Shown: in pieces, positions 25,243 to 26,093 of the stretch | Layout: every line of letters begins with the position of its first letter | How positions within the stretch are numbered: the first letter of the stretch is position 1 | NCBI GenBank assembly: GCA_002374095.1 | Contig: DFKY01000021.1 | Coordinates: 1-26,093, forward strand | Direction of reading: 5' to 3' | DNA length: 26,093 bases | Source: Lachnospiraceae bacterium UBA3633 | Lineage (GTDB): Bacteria > Bacillota > Clostridia > Lachnospirales > Lachnospiraceae | Made by a program: the position numbers and the translations under genes | The notes under the pieces: model-generated | The model's database searches: none | What the model saw: the letters and a program-made list of their open reading frames with translations, nothing else | What the model was told of the DNA's origin: nothing

Positions 25243-25944
25243 ATGGAGAATATCAAAAAAAATATATATAGCATAATATTAATCTTGAGTATGATTTTAC
25301 TTGTATCGTGTAAAGGTAAGCCTTATGAAGAAAGTGATATCTTGTGTGAGTATGATAGCCTTAATGCATTGTATTATGCTAAAAATGAGTATAAAACATA
25401 TAAGTATAGTGATTATATAATTGATGACATAAGCAATGGTCAATATAAAAATTCCACACCAAGCATAACTGATTTCAAAAATGGCAGTGGATATTTTGAT
25501 TACGATATAGCTGCATATGTAGAGGCAAGAACGGACTTCGTTTTGAAAAAGGAGCTTATTGACAAATATGAAGTGGAAGTGACAGATATGTGTGCTAAAG
25601 TAAGAGATGACTATTTTGAAGAAAGAAATGCCTATGTCCATTATTATGATAAAAATACAAAAGAAGATACCTTGCTTTATGATGGCTTAGTTTCTAATAT
25701 TTCATATGATAATGAAGTGCCAGTAATCTGGTTTGAGGCTGATGAAGGAAAAGAAGATGATAAAGAAGAGTTGGATGGCAAAAAGATACTATTATCAGAT
25801 ATTATAGCTGCAAATAGCACTCTTGACGGCTATATGAGAGTGATTTTGGGCAGAAATAAGACAAGATACCAGTTTTTTACCAATAGACAAGTAGAAAATG
25901 ATGAAATTGGGACTGCAACAGATTCTAATCTTATTAGTGAATAA
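25243..25944 (+). CDS. lipoprotein of unknown function
   Basis: A 233-residue protein with a lipoprotein signal: KK in the n-region, a hydrophobic core and lipobox LVSC (lipidated Cys23). The mature part is rich in Tyr, Asp, Glu and Lys and ends GTATDSNLISE, echoing the ATDSE units in SecDF. I do not recognise a family or catalytic motif. AGAGAGG at 25231-25237 supports the ATG, and the gene begins 10 bases after the tgt stop codon, so the two are co-transcribed. A terminator overlaps its stop codon. Confidence 0.75.
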   Translation: MENIKKNIYSIILILSMILLVSCKGKPYEESDILCEYDSLNALYYAKNEYKTYKYSDYIIDDISNGQYKNSTPSITDFKNGSGYFDYDIAAYVEARTDFVLKKELIDKYEVEVTDMCAKVRDDYFEERNAYVHYYDKNTKEDTLLYDGLVSNISYDNEVPVIWFEADEGKEDDKEELDGKKILLSDIIAANSTLDGYMRVILGRNKTRYQFFTNRQVENDEIGTATDSNLISE

Positions 25945-25969
25945 GACTTGACAAAATGAGGTCTTTTTT
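25943..25969 (+). terminator. Rho-independent terminator overlapping the stop codon
   Basis: AAGACTT (25943-25949) pairs with AGGTCTT (25959-25965, one G-T pair) around a 9-base loop, and six T residues (25964-25969) follow. It starts within the TAA of the lipoprotein gene and closes the tgt unit. Confidence 0.75.
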
Positions 25970-25976
25970 GTAAAAT
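25948..25976 (+). promoter_or_regulatory. tRNA promoter embedded in the terminator
   Basis: A perfect TTGACA (25948-25953), a 17-base spacer and TAAAAT (25971-25976) predict a start near 25983, 10 bases before the tRNA-Gly gene. The -35 box lies in the end of the stem and the loop of the preceding terminator, and the spacer is the terminator's 3' arm plus its T run. Confidence 0.75.
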
Positions 25977-25992
25977 TATAAAGCTTACTTTT

Positions 25993-26063
25993 GCGGGTGT
26001 AGTTCAATGGTAGAATGCAAGCCTTCCAAGCTTGATACGTGGGTCCGATTCCCATCACCCGCT
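25993..26063 (+). tRNA. tRNA-Gly (anticodon TCC)
   Basis: All arms fold: acceptor GCGGGTG (25993-25999) with CACCCGC (26056-26062), anticodon stem CAAGC/GCTTG, loop CTTCCAA with anticodon TCC at 26025-26027, and T-arm GTGGG/CCCAT (one G-T pair). The discriminator base is T at 26063 and no CCA is encoded. It reads GGA and probably GGG codons. It is first in a tRNA cluster. Confidence 0.95.
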
Positions 26064-26066
26064 TCT

Positions 26067-26093
26067 GCCTAGATAGCTCAGTCGGTAGAGCAG
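26067..26093 (+). tRNA. 5' part of a second tRNA, cut by the window edge
   Basis: GCCTAGATAGCTCAGTCGGT and the following AGAGCAG give the acceptor 5' strand, position 8-9 TA and a full D-arm (GCTC/GAGC). The anticodon is beyond the window, so the amino acid cannot be read; the D-arm form is common in tRNA-Phe among others. It starts 3 bases after tRNA-Gly. Confidence 0.85.

Noticed and set aside
1..26093. CRISPR array, prophage, IS element or defence island
   Set aside because: No spaced direct repeats of the right size and no cas, integrase, transposase or phage structural genes were seen.

Overview
The window is AT-rich and reads as a chromosomal segment of a Gram-positive clostridium, most likely a member of the Lachnospiraceae. 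The evidence is the set of large secreted proteins with choline-binding-like cell-wall repeats, the clostridial-type nifS-nifU pair, a secD-secF fusion, an F420-ligase-like protein of the kind found in F420-free clostridia, and heavy use of ATA and AGA codons. The genus cannot be fixed from the sequence alone.

Layout. Positions 1-363 hold no convincing gene but contain two copies of a 46-bp GC-rich repeat, one inside a candidate palindromic element. Next come two secreted proteins: 364-2094, family not recognised, and 2362-4686, with a DUF6273-like domain, beta repeats and a cell-wall anchor. On the minus strand, thrC and thrB (7160-4702) overlap by 4 nt and convert phosphorylated homoserine to threonine. 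thrC carries an in-frame insertion related to the GC-rich repeat, and its promoter predicts a leaderless mRNA. Divergent from thrC is a 1679-aa surface protein (7405-12444) with a beta-helix-like region, a papain-type peptidase, a lectin-like domain, InlB-type repeats and a cell-wall anchor. It ends at a bidirectional terminator shared with the convergent F420-ligase-like gene (12474-13670, minus).

From 13842 to the end everything is on the plus strand. A PotD-like lipoprotein is followed by nifS-nifU-recJ, which is preceded by a near-consensus promoter and two tandem copies of a palindromic site. Then come a cell-wall-repeat protein (18593-20677), a small secreted protein (20765-21409), secDF, tgt and a lipoprotein. 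The window closes with tRNA-Gly(TCC) and the first 27 bases of a second tRNA.

Together the genes cover housekeeping work (threonine synthesis, Fe-S assembly, DNA repair, protein export, queuosine tRNA modification) interleaved with envelope genes: five Sec-exported proteins and two lipoproteins. No CRISPR array, intact IS element, phage or defence gene was seen. The most unusual points are the GC-rich repeat that also sits inside thrC, the predicted leaderless thrC mRNA, the tandem palindromes in front of nifS, a promoter embedded in a terminator before the tRNAs, and a recurring ATDSE-type motif in exported proteins, including a long insertion in SecD.
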